Assembly: GCF_000715075.1 (NCBI RefSeq)
Contig: NC_134082.1
Span: 141,720,948 to 141,784,947, forward strand
DNA: 64,000 bases
Source of the DNA: Nicotiana tabacum
Taxonomy: Eukaryota > Streptophyta > Magnoliopsida > Solanales > Solanaceae
Direction: 5' to 3'
The translations under genes were made by a program, and so were the position numbers. Shown piece after piece: positions 54,839 through 64,000 of this stretch (position 1 is its first letter; every line of letters starts with the position of its first letter). The notes under the pieces are model-generated. The model was not told where the DNA came from. It made no database searches and worked only from the letters and a program-made list of their open reading frames with translations.

Positions 54839-55135
54839 TAGGGTCTTACAAAATTTTCATGCCTGTTGAGGTCTTACAAGTTTTTCATGCCTGTCGAGGT
54901 CTTACAGTTTTGTCATGCCTGTTGAGGTTTTACAGTTTTTTCATGCCTATTGAGGTCTTATAGTTTTGTCATGCCTATTGAGGTCTTACAGTTTTGTCAT
55001 GCCTAATGAGGTCTTACAGTTTTTTCATGCCTGTTGAGGTCTTACAGTTTTTTCATGCCTGTTGAGGTCTTACATTTTTGTCATGCCTGTCGAGGTCTTA
55101 CAGTTTTTTCATGCATGTTATGGTCTTACAGGTTT
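54839..55135. repeat. 28-bp tandem array, about ten units
   Basis: Units near TCATGCCTGTTGAGGTCTTA plus CAGTTTTT repeat with few changes from 54839 to 55135. They lie where pol would be in a complete Tat element, or in its 3' noncoding part. Confidence 0.92.
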
Positions 55136-55935
55136 TGTTGCTATGTTGAATAGATCTTGCCAGACCGAGTTTGTCGTTGCTCAAGAGTTTGGAGTTGCCT
55201 CATTGAGGGCATACGAGCATGGGGTTCCGTCCCTTGAGGTCGTGCGTTTCTCTTTTGAACTTTTGACGTCAGTCTCCGAGTACTCAGGGTACCTTCGATG
55301 TTGGTGATGCTTGGCAATTTTTGTGTTACCTTACCTGAAGGTTTTATGATTTCGAAGTTTTGACCCGGAGGTCGTCTAAGTGTTGAATTGCCAACGTCAG
55401 TCCCTGAGTGTTCGGGATGTTTCCAGTGGAGGAATTGTTACCTTATTTTGCGAAGGTGTTTTTTGCAAAAGGTATTCTTTGATCGTCCGGTACAATAGTA
55501 CATGTATTTGCCGATGGGAGCCTGGCTATATGGACACGATTCGTTTGACTGTTTGGCCTGGAACATTACTTTCCTATAGGAACCCCATTTGGCGTTTCAA
55601 GACTTTTCCGGGAAGCTTTCTGGGGGAATGCCCCTCATCATTCAAAGTTGACTGCAAAATAGGTTTTGAGCATTTGTTGAGTTTCCCTTAGGCAGCTTGC
55701 AGACGTTGCCTCGTTAAAAACCTTGCCGGTAAAACCCTTCCTTTGGGACAAAAACTCGGTCGAAGTAAAAGAGTGCAACGGGTGCGTTTTAGAACATTAA
55801 GGTCTTCAGGCAGGGTTAGCATTCTGACCACTCCGATCGAGTTTCTGCATAAGGGTTAGCCCTAAATTTGAAACAAAAAGGGAGATGGTCGTACCTTGAA
55901 GTGAGATATGTTGGCGATGCCTCGGGATTGATTCG
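55136..55935. other. noncoding remainder between array and protease of Tat B
   Basis: No RT, RNase H or integrase motif is visible on the minus strand. Open frames on the plus strand are short and unlike any family I know. GCCTCGTTAAAAACCTTGCC-like sequence (55708-55727) is common in these elements. Confidence 0.5.
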
Positions 55936-56470
55936 CTACAATCGTATAGGCTGATTTATTTCAATTGCCCGAGGTGAATATGTGGTATGGTTATTTACTT
56001 CTTTTTGCCAAGTTTGATCGAGGGTGAGGCCTAATTCAACCTTTAGTTTACTCGGGGGCGGAGGTACGAACGTTGGTACCACATCGTGTATCGCGAACAT
56101 TTCCATTGCCGCATGTTGTTCCCCGTAGATTGTTTTAATTTTGTCCTTTGTTGGAAATTTTATCATTTGGTGAAGGGTGGATGGCACTGCTCTCATGCAG
56201 TGTATCCACGGCTGCCCTAATAAGGCGTTATATCTCATGTCTCCTTAGATGACATGGAATTTGGCGTCTTGGGTTGTGCCGACCACGGTGACCGAAAGGA
56301 TGATTTCTCCTTTCGTTGTATTGCTTGCCATGTTGAATCCGTTGAGGACTCGAGTGGCGGGCACGATTTGGTTGAGTAATCCAAGCTGCTCTATCACCCT
56401 CGACCTGACAATATTAGCCGAGCTACCTAGATCTACGAGTACACATTTTATTTGAAAAGAATTTATAAGG
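55936..56470 (-). pseudogene. Tat element B aspartic protease
   Basis: Minus-strand frames give VLVDLGSSANIVRSRVIEQL (56440-56380) with leucine in the D-S/T-G triad. Then GFNMASNTTKGE follows, and from 56238 the conserved MRYNALLGQPWIHCMRAVPS (56238-56180). The frame stops at 55936. It is the counterpart of 16680-17072 in Tat A. At least two frame changes lie between the blocks. Confidence 0.78.
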
Positions 56471-56559
56471 AAGGAATTACCAGTGCGTCATTATGGGGTC
56501 AAGACAAGGTATCAGTGTCCTCTTTGCTGAATGTGAGGGCGTCCTCCGGAATATATCCC

Positions 56560-56860
56560 CGAGTCCGCTTTTCTTTGGTGATGGATATTTTTGTTCTTCT
56601 TATTACGGGTTCCTGCGGGGCATCGGCGACCCCATGATCATGTGAATGACATGTTGCGGCTCGTTTGCCTCGATCTTCTTGGTTGCCTCCCTTTCCTGGA
56701 ACTGATTTTTAGCTCGATCGCTAAGGAATTCCCGGAGATGTCCTTTGTTAAGCAGTCGAGCTACCTCTTCTCGTAGCTGATGACAATCCTTGGTCCTGTG
56801 GCGTGCGTGTTTTGAAATTTGCATACCAAGTTGTAATTCATTTGTGAAGGATCCAATTTA
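56560..56860 (-). pseudogene. Tat element B gag C-terminal knuckle region
   Basis: The minus-strand frame 56824-56603 reads HRTKDCHQLREEVARLLNKG, then LREFLSDRAKNQF and a basic tail. It is the zinc-knuckle-like segment that follows capsid in Tat gag. The upstream Cys-His pair is partly lost. Confidence 0.72.
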
Positions 56861-57189
56861 TAGGTTTGGGCTACTTGTCGTCTCTGATTTTACTGATGGC
56901 GAACATGATATCCGATACATCAACGTTGAAGTTGCTTCTGACAAGTGGGGCGCACCCGTTGTCACTAAGTTCCGATTGAACCTGGCTCTATTGATGAGCC
57001 CTCGAGGATCCTGTCCTCGATCTACTTTCCGATCATTACGAGGTAGGTTGTGCCTCGAGGCGTTCCTCCTATCTTCGAGGTATGGCTAATACCTTTCTTT
57101 GATTAGTTTTGGTTCCTTGGCCAGGAGCCTGCTCGGGTATACTGAGCCCAAAGAGGCTCCCAACTGGTCGTCCTCGGCCCTAATCTTCG

Positions 57190-57783
57190 ACTAGTACTGG
57201 TTGTGGACGTCTGACCAGGTCATAGCTGGGAACTCGATCAGGTTCTGTTTCAGCTGTTTCGAAGCCACCGAGCTTCGTTCGCTCAGACCTTGAGTAAAGG
57301 CCTGCACTGCCTAATCGTTGGGGACTGGCAGTAGCTCCATTCGCTCCATTTGAAAGCGAGACAAAAATTCCCATAGCATCTCGTTCTCCCTTTGCTTGAT
57401 TTTGAAAACGTTAGAATTCCTCGTCGCTATTTTTATGGCACCGGCGTCTGCCTTTACGAAGGAGTCTGCTAGTATGGCGAATGAATCTATGGAGTTAGGA
57501 GCCAAGTTGTGATACCACATCATGGCCCCCTTCGAGAGTGTTTCCCCGAATTTTTTCAATAATACGGACTTGATCTCGTTATTCTTTATATCATTGCCTT
57601 TTACCGCACAAGTTTAGGCTGTAATGTGCTCATTAGGGTCAGTTGTCCCATTGTATTTAGGAAGTTCCGGCATTCTGAACTTCTTTGGAATGGGTTTCAA
57701 AGTCGCTTCCTCGGGGAACGACATTTGTATGAACTTCTTCGAATCCATGCCCTTGAGGACTGGGGGCGCACCGGGGATCTTCA
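57190..57783 (-). pseudogene. Tat element B gag, capsid part, N-terminally truncated
   Basis: Minus strand: KIPGAPPVLKGMDSKKFIQM (57780-57720), MPELPKYNGTTDPNEHITA (57672-57614), then KFGETLSKGAMMWYHNLAPN (57556-57495), SFAILADSFVKADAGAIKIA (57486-57427) and FLSRFQMERMELLPVPND (57370-57311). It is collinear with gag of Tat A (15442-15860) and is better preserved. It is cut at about 57780, where the chromovirus B LTR resumes. Confidence 0.82.
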
Positions 57784-59584
57784 TGATCGCGTGGGAGCTT
57801 CCGCGATCACGATTAAGGTCGCATTTGGGCAAAACATAAAGTTCAAAATCGAGTTTTTTGAGTTCATATCACAAAATTGAATTGGGAGCTCGGTAGGAGA
57901 CGAATTTTGGAGAGATTTTCGGAGGGAGTTTGCGGGTAATGATTCTTAACTCCTTTTTGCTTATAATCTATTAATCTAAACATGAATTCATCATCTAATT
58001 TCAGATTTAGGGTGAGAAATTGAGGGAAAATTGAGAAAGTTCTTAGGCCTAATTTTGGGCGTTTGATCAAGATTTTGATATCGGATTGGAGTAATTTTGG
58101 TATGGCTAAACTCATGAGTGAATGAGGGTTCATAATCCGTAACTTTTTCCCGATTTCGAGACATGGTCCTGGGAGACTTTTGGGCAATTTTCTTAATTTT
58201 GCGTGTTAGCTTCAAATTATTTAGTTAAATTAGTTAATTGAAGTTATATTTATATTATGTAATTAATTTGAATAGATTTCGGCCATTTGGAGTCGGGTAC
58301 TCGTGGCAAGAACGTGATTTCAAGTTGATTGAGCTGGTTCGAGGTAAGTGGCTTGCCTACCTTGTGTGGGGGAACTCCCCTTAGGATTTGGTATTGTTGT
58401 TATATGAGTGTCGTGTACGTGAGGTGACGAGTGCGTACACGTGCTAATTGTTGAAAATCCCATTTTCATTAAGCTAATACCATGTTTTCTTGTAGTTTAT
58501 CAAATACTTATACTTGAAGCCTCTTGTTTAGATTAGGAAAAGCATGCCTACGTGACTTAATTGTTTTTCCTACTTTAATTGCCTACTTGTACTCTGTGCA
58601 GTATGTTAGAGTAGAAATTTCTGTCTAATTCTAGAACTGTATATTTTTCTGAGATGGTTGTGTATTTACTTTGGGACTACGGGACGATATCCCGGGAGAT
58701 CCGCCTGCTTGTTTACTTTGGGACTACAAATTGGTATTCTGGTAGATCCCCCTACACATTTATGATTGGGACTACAGGACAGCACCCGGTGGATTCCCCA
58801 TACTGGATATTTACTTTGGGACTACGGATTTGATATTCCGGGAGTTCCCCTTGCACATTTATGATTTGGACTACGGGATGATATCTCGGGAGATCCTCTG
58901 GACATTTACGTTTAGGACTATCGGACGATATCCTGGGATATCCCCTGTTGCTATTTCTGTGCATTGAATTAGGTTCTTTCTGTGATTTTATATGTTATAG
59001 ACGGTTAGCATTATTATTATATTATTGCATTCCATACTGTTTTACCTCACTTATATATTTATATAACCAGTAGGGTCCTGGCCTTCCTCGTTACTACTCG
59101 ATCGAGCTTAGTGTTGGCACTTACTAGGTACCATTGTGGTGTACTCATGCCCTTTTCTGCACATGTTTTTCGTGTGTAGATCTAGGTTCTTCAGCTCAGC
59201 CATACTTCCAGTGAGGCGAGGCGATCTTCAGAGACTTCGAGGTATATCTGCCGCATGCATAGACCGGGGAGTCCCTCTCTATTCTTCCCTCTAACTTTAG
59301 CTCTCTTGTATTTACTTTTGTTAAGACATTCTGGCGTTAGAACACTTGTAGTTATTCAACAGCTTGTGATTTTATGAGATTCCAGGTTTTGGGAGTTGAT
59401 TCAGTTTGAGAGTTTATATTTGTATATGTCGAGCGGCATCTTAAATGTTTTATTTATGTTTTATCCTCAGTTCATGGCTAGTTTTATCTTTTGTTTTCTT
59501 TTTCCAAAAATTGTTAGGCTTACCTAGTCGTAGAGACTAGGTACCATCACGACAGTTCATGGAGGGCGAACTTGGGTCGTGACA
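57784..59584 (+). mobile_element. 3' LTR of chromovirus B, distal part
   Basis: From GATCGCGTGGGAGCTTCCGCG it aligns with 42464-44225 of the 5' LTR up to TTGGGTCGTGACA at 59584. The LTR segment matching about 40272-42463 (without the MITE) is absent. Confidence 0.9.
58665..58950. repeat. tandem GGGACTACGG repeat in the chromovirus B 3' LTR
   Basis: About six units, matching 43306-43595. Confidence 0.85.
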
Positions 59585-59829
59585 CCATACCATTTCCACT
59601 TAATTTGTTGGTCGCTAAAGCAGGCTGATCTAGGACGATGTAATTTGCCTGGTTTATGGGCTTTTAGAACTCCGACTCTATACGACCCAAAGAAAAACCT
59701 GTATGAGTAGCCCAAAGTAGGTGCTTTCACAAGGCCACATAAAACTACAACATAGTAACACATGTAATTATCATAGTGTGGCATCTCAGAAGAATAGTGT
59801 ATGTGTAGACCTGATAAGTTATGTGCCTT
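59585..59829. other. spacer between chromovirus B and the copia element
   Basis: No feature recognised. It begins with the possible target duplication CCATA. Confidence 0.5.
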
Positions 59830-60695
59830 TGTGTTTTGATGATTTAACAAATTTCATATGAGAACCAGATAAGGAATGTGATACAAAGCCTCTTTGTGCT
59901 CAGAACTACAAGTCACATGTTTGGCCAAGTTACAATGATATCAGTCAAGGGAACAACAGAGGGAACAGATGGCTATTTGTTCCTCCGGTCACAGTACAAG
60001 TCAACTTGACAGTTGTTAAACCTGATGCATTGCAGACGCAACAATACAGCAGTCACTGTTGAAGCATGTTGTGTACCAGATACTTGCTTGCATCATCCTA
60101 GTGGCATCACTTATATATCATCAAGATGAGGCAAAGGATTACACACACTTGCAAACCCTAAAATATAATTTACTCTCAAGTGTGCAGCCGCCTTTATTTA
60201 CTCCAAGGCTTGAAGAACAAAGCAGCAACAGAACAATGTACCAGATCCCAACATTGAGTACATCGAGTGTCCTTAGTATTGTTATATCTTTGTTAATGTT
60301 ATTCACTTGTAATACCTGCTCAATTTAGTTAGAAGCATCTCGCGGGATATCTTTGTAAACCATAAACCTTGTGTTTGTATTTGACTAGAGTTAGTCAAAT
60401 TGGTGAGCTTTGTAATAGAGTTATTACAAATAGGATTGCAATATAGTTATTGCAAGTAGGTGAGAGATTAAGAGTTTAATTTATAGGTTATAAGAGGTTG
60501 TAATCTAAAGTTACTCAATTAGTGAAGTTAAAATCCTACGAGTGTAGGTCGTGATTTTTAATCCTTTAAGCTGGGAGTTTTCCATGTATAATAATTTTGT
60601 GTTATTTACTTATCATTGTGTGTGTGTGCGCGCGTTCTGAGGGAAGTGATAGAGAAATATGTTCTCTATACGGTTTGGTGGACTCTTTTACTTCA
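59830..60695 (+). mobile_element. 5' LTR of the copia element
   Basis: It runs from about TGTGTTTTGATGATTTAAC to ACTCTTTTACTTCA just before the primer site, about 866 bases. The TATA-like CTTATATATC lies at 60108-60117. A (TG)n run lies at 60617-60630. The small hydrophobic ORF at 60059-60328 is not supported as a gene. The left border is judged by eye. Confidence 0.7.
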
Positions 60696-60712
60696 ATTGA
60701 TATCAGAGCAGG
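60696..60712 (+). promoter_or_regulatory. primer-binding site of the copia element
   Basis: ATTGATATCAGAGCAGG, close to the TGGTATCAGAGC site for initiator Met tRNA. Confidence 0.85.
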
Positions 60713-60748
60713 TTCTTTCTATAAGGCTAACACCTAGAAAGGATTTAC

Positions 60749-62470
60749 ATGGCTGCTCCACCAAACTTCGAAGAAGGTCAATCAACCTATAGACCACCAA
60801 GATTCAATGGATAATATTATGGATGGTTGACAAGAATACATGATTTTATCATGGCTGAAGATTCGGTGCTTTGGGATGTCATATGTGATGGACCCTTCAT
60901 CCTTATGAAGACCATTGGTGAGACAGTAGTCACAGTCCCAAAGACAAGGAAGGAATACGATGATGTCGATTACAAAGTTATCAATAAAAACATTTAAGCT
61001 AAAAAATTCCTCGTAGGTGGTATTGGACCAGACGAGTACAATAGAATCTCAGCTTGTCAATCTGCCATGGAGATCTGGGAGGCTCTCCAAAACACACATG
61101 AAGGTACAACTCAAGTCAAGCAGTCAAAAATCGACATGCTTACTCTGAGTATAAACTCTTAAAGATGAAGGATGATGAGTCCATCTAGGACATGCATACT
61201 CACTTCATTTTCATCACCAATGAGTTCCATTCTCTTGGAGATATTATTCCAAGGAACAAACTAGTCAGAAAAATACTTAGTGTGTTACCTGGTTCTTAGG
61301 AGAGCAAAGTTAATGCTATCACGGAGGCAAAAGATCTGCAAAAGCTGACAATTAACGAACTCATTGGAAATATGAAGACCTACGAAATGACGAAGAAGAA
61401 GAAGAAGAAGAAGAAGGATCATGAAAGATGAGAACCCGAAAAGGAGAAGAACCTGGTTCTCAAAGTAGACAATAGTGACTCAAGTGGTGATGATACTGAC
61501 ATGGCATATTTCGAAAAAAGGCAGCTCTAGCAGAACAAAAGGCTATGATTGTTGTCACAAATGCAGAAAACCAGGATATTTCATCAAAGATTATTCTCTC
61601 TACAAGCAAGAATAATACAAGCATGACACAGATAAGACGGCCAAGATGAACCTACTTCCAGACAGAAAATTTAAGAGAAAAGATGTCGTTGTGAAACAAG
61701 CTATTGCTGCATGGGGAGATTTCTCTAGTGAATCTGAGGGCGATGATGAACAAGGCGACACCTCCATAATGGTCATTGCGTTGCAAGCGAAGCAGTAGAA
61801 TATGACTTCACATTTTCCCTGATGGCAAAAAATCTAATGAGGATGAAGATGATAATGATGATGAGGTAAACTTTCTATACATTCAAAGAAATTTGAAGTC
61901 TTACTCTCAAAAGAAGCTGGTATCTCTAGCTAATGCCTTGATTGATACTTACCATAATCTTATCAATGATAAAAATATTTTAACTGAGGAATTAGGAGAG
62001 GTAAAACATGAGAGAGATGACTTGTTAGTAGTAGTTGTGGATCTAAAGGAAATAGTAGAGGATTTAAAAAAGGACAATAATTCTATAAGAGCTTCAATAG
62101 AAAATTACATGAACTCTTCAAAAGGAAAGGAAGTGGCAAGTGATGCACATATTAAGCTTGAAAATGAATTCAAGAAGGTAAAATTAAGTCTTTGTGTTGA
62201 ACTTGAGAGAAACAGACAACTTCATGAAGATTTAAACAGGGTTAAAAATGACCTAGATAAATCTCTGAAGTGGACCCGGTCCTCTGATACAATCACCTTC
62301 ATGTATAAAAATAATGAGCGAAATATGCGGGGAATTGGGTTCCAAAAGAAAAGGTTCCTTACAATCCATATAACAAGTATGTTACTGTAGTGATAGCTAG
62401 CTTTGCACTCGCTGTGGTAACAGTGGTCATTTCAAAGATTCCTGTAAAGCTAGGTCTTAGTCCCAATAGA
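60749..62470 (+). pseudogene. copia gag with coiled coil and two zinc-knuckle segments
   Basis: The ATG at 60749 opens MAAPPNFEEGQSTYRPPRFN, followed by YYGWLTRIHDFIMAEDSVLW (60821-60885) and SAMEIWEALQNTHEGTTQVK (61063-61120), the gag domain of copia elements. A lysine run (61392-61415) precedes a degenerate knuckle (CHKCRKPGYF, near 61556). A coiled coil follows at 61893-62290 (ELGEVKHERDDLL, KLENEFKKVKLSL, NRVKNDLDKSLKW). Then comes an intact C-C-H-C knuckle, CTRCGNSGHFKDSC (62404-62445). Frameshifts or stops lie near 60999, 61160, 61185, 61300, 61430, 61530 and 62390. Confidence 0.82.
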
Positions 62471-62598
62471 AAAATAAAGTCTTTATTGAAAAAGTATCTA
62501 CTGCTGGGGAACCTGGTTCCTGCAATAAGAAACGTGTAATGCTTGCTTAGACAAAAAGAAGCTTAATTCGCTCATTTCCTTATTACAGGGACCCAAGC

Positions 62599-63520
62599 TT
62601 GTTTGAGTTTCTAAGTCTAATCTCTAATTTTCTTGTGCAGGGAGCAGTGAAAAGAAGCAGTCAAAGAAGGTACATGGATAGTGGTTGCTCTAAACACATG
62701 ACTGGAAGTACTGATGATTTTCTTTCACGCAAAGCCCTACAAGGTGGGAGTGTGTCCTTTGGTAATGTCAAAAAGGGATACATTCTAGAAGTTGGAAAAA
62801 TTGGGAAGACACTCACTCATTTAGTTAAGAATGTGTTATTATGTGAATGGCCTGAAATACAGCCTGCTCAGTGCCTCTCAAATCTGTGACAAAATAAACA
62901 AAGTGGAGTTCTTATCAAAGTCTTGCACAGTCACAATCTTGTAACAGGTGAAGTAGTTCTGGTGGCAAAAAGATTCAAAAATATCTATGTTGCAGATTTT
63001 GAGTCTATAAAAAATGGGGACCTTACATGTTTTAGTGATGTTGATGATGATGCTGAACTGTGGTACCGAAGATTGGGACATGCAAGCTTCTCCTTGTTGA
63101 ACAATCTAGCCAAGAAGGACCTTATTCGTGGGTTGCCAAAGTCAAAGTTCAAGGATCATAAGGTGTGTAATACATGTGTAAAAGGGAAGAAAGTCAGGTC
63201 ATCCTTCAACCAAAGAAGGAAGTAAGCATCTCAAGGCCATCCATATGGATCTGTGGACCTATGAGGATGCCAGCAGAGGAGAAAACAAGTACATCTTTGT
63301 TATTGTAAATGACTACTCCAGTTTTACATGGACCTTCTTCCTCGGAACCAAGGATGAAATCTTTCATGTCCTTGCTATCTTTATGAAGCAAATTCAAGTG
63401 AAGATGAGCCATAATGTTGTAAGCATATGATCTGATCATGGACCCGAGTTTGACAATGCAAAATTTGATGAACTCTTTGCTGAAAATGGTATAAGTCATA
63501 TTTTTTTAGCTCCTAGAACG
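62599..63520 (+). pseudogene. copia protease and integrase start
   Basis: The protease active site is YMDSGCSKHMTGSTDDF (62671-62721), with D-S-G intact. The GAG-pre-integrase block follows with ELWYRRLGHASFSLLNNLAK (63055-63114) and CNTCVKGKKVRSSF (63166-63207), a zinc-binding H-H-C-C region. The core starts with IHMDLWTYEDASRG (63239-63280) and VIVNDYSSFTWTFFL, then SDHGPEFDNAKFDELFAENG (63431-63490), giving the first two catalytic aspartates. A stop lies at 63428, and frameshifts lie near 62889 and 63225. The glutamate and everything after it are lost. Confidence 0.85.
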
Positions 63521-64000
63521 GATAAATTTTATTTCATTAAATTATAAACAGAAAAGAAAAGTGAGTTTGTGGAATGTGGGCCAACTGAAAGGATTAAATA
63601 AAAATAAAAATAAGGTAAAGTGGATCGTGGGTCCCACACAAACCCATAAACACCATCTAAAATGAATTGAAGGGCTTCTCCTTCTCGTTTTTAGCACCAG
63701 AAACATTATCCAGAACAAAAAATTTCTCCAAACACCATTTCTTCTAGTGTGCTAAGGTATTATTCAATCTGATTTCTTCTACTTAAATCAATTCTTGTCG
63801 TATTCATCTCTACAATGTAACACTTTCATAGTTTATATTCTTTTGCTTAGCCAAATTTAGATGTGTGATTTCTTTGAATGCAACTAGTAAATCTGAAATC
63901 AATTATAGATTGCGATTAACTTCAATGCAAAGTTCTAGCTTGTACAGATCTAATCCGATTCTGTCAAAGTTTAGCTCAATTCTAAAGATCTTCTGCTACG
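63521..64000. other. AT-rich region, possible start of a host gene
   Basis: No element motif is seen. An untranslated-exon-like stretch (pyrimidine-rich, CTCCAAACACCATTTCTTC) precedes GTGCTAAGGTATTATTC at 63749-63765, which could be a splice donor in a 5' leader. No open frame supports a gene inside the window. Confidence 0.3.

Larger units (their letters stand above)
49307..57783 (-). mobile_element. Tat-lineage element B, truncated, lacking reverse transcriptase and integrase
   Basis: Reading the minus strand from right to left the order is truncated gag (57780 down), zinc-knuckle segment, protease (to 55936), a 2.2 kb noncoding part with tandem arrays, a region transcribed in the opposite sense with a coiled-coil ORF (plus strand, 52557-53670), a polypurine tract and a 3' LTR (50014-49307). 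Its 5' LTR and gag start are missing at the right junction. No RT, RNase H or integrase is found in any frame between protease and ORF. Whether pol was lost before or after insertion cannot be told from one copy. Confidence 0.82.
40245..59584 (+). mobile_element. chromovirus B (Tekay/Del-type Ty3/gypsy), full length but degenerate
   Basis: It contains a 5' LTR (40245-44225), primer site, gag, protease, RT, RNase H, integrase, chromodomain, polypurine tract and 3' LTR (49280-59584). The 5' LTR carries a Mutator-type MITE. The 3' LTR is broken by Tat element B and has lost about 1 kb. The flanks CCACG (40240-40244) and CCATA (59585-59589) fit a target duplication with two transitions, which is tentative. 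It belongs to the same family as chromovirus A. Many stops and frameshifts show it is inactive. Confidence 0.88.
59830..63520 (+). mobile_element. Ty1/copia retrotransposon (SIRE-like), truncated in integrase
   Basis: It has a 5' LTR, a Met-tRNA-type primer site, a long gag with coiled coil and zinc knuckle, protease, and the start of integrase. It breaks off near 63520 in GISHIFLAPRT, where the family continues with PQQNG. RT, RNase H and the 3' LTR are absent. The order protease-integrase before RT is the copia order. The SIRE-like call rests on the long gag and is tentative. Confidence 0.82.

Noticed and set aside
54839..55135. CRISPR-like array with 28-bp repeats
   Set aside because: The 28-bp units abut with no spacers, so it is a simple tandem array.
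60059..60328. ORF with two hydrophobic segments
   Set aside because: It lies wholly inside the copia LTR across the TATA-like region, has no recognised family and is not next to a supported promoter.

Overview
This window looks like nuclear DNA of a flowering plant in the Solanaceae, most likely Nicotiana or a close relative. It holds one recognisable host gene in a dense set of nested LTR retrotransposons. The LTRs starting TGTAACGACC and ending GGGTCGTGACA, the Tat-type elements and the AT-rich spacers are all familiar from large Solanaceae genomes. I saw no bacterial operon, CRISPR array, rRNA or tRNA gene.

Left part (1-14021). A minus-strand Athila-like Ty3/gypsy element (1-7359; RT, protease, gag, tRNA-Asp-type primer site, 5' LTR) sits in the integrase of an older plus-strand Tekay/Del-type chromovirus (A), whose integrase, chromodomain and 3' LTR follow at 7360-11236. 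A 2.1 kb solo LTR with a perfect 5-bp duplication splits the Athila gag. Next come a Mutator-like transposase relic (12259-11412, minus), a short 66-bp duplication and a complete 514-bp TRIM element (13025-13538).

Middle part (about 14022-34375). A degenerate plus-strand Tat-lineage element (A) has gag, protease, RT, two RNase H segments, integrase and the tail of an antisense coiled-coil ORF. It is split by a chromovirus derivative without coding sequence (C, 21291-30933). One LTR of that derivative is itself split by a 4.75 kb Ogre-like solo LTR (22020-26769). A truncated LTR (31550-33513) and a MITE (33920-34277) complete the nest.

Host gene (35149-38536, minus). A nine-exon, apparently intact gene encodes a 286-residue membrane-anchored peroxisomal ascorbate peroxidase (APX3 type). 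Its promoter side faces an AT-rich element carrying a palindromic 43-bp tandem array.

Right part (about 38987-64000). A second copy of the chromovirus A family (B, 40245-59584) has a 1.2 kb Mutator-type MITE in its 5' LTR. A truncated minus-strand Tat element (B) lies in its 3' LTR. Tat B keeps gag and protease, lacks reverse transcriptase and integrase, and carries a plus-strand, apparently spliced coiled-coil ORF with a TATA box upstream. A Ty1/copia element (59830 to about 63520) is cut off inside its integrase. The last 480 bases are AT-rich and may start another host gene.

All retroelement coding regions carry stops, frameshifts or lost catalytic residues, so none appears autonomous now. 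The order of insertion can be read from the nesting and target-site duplications.
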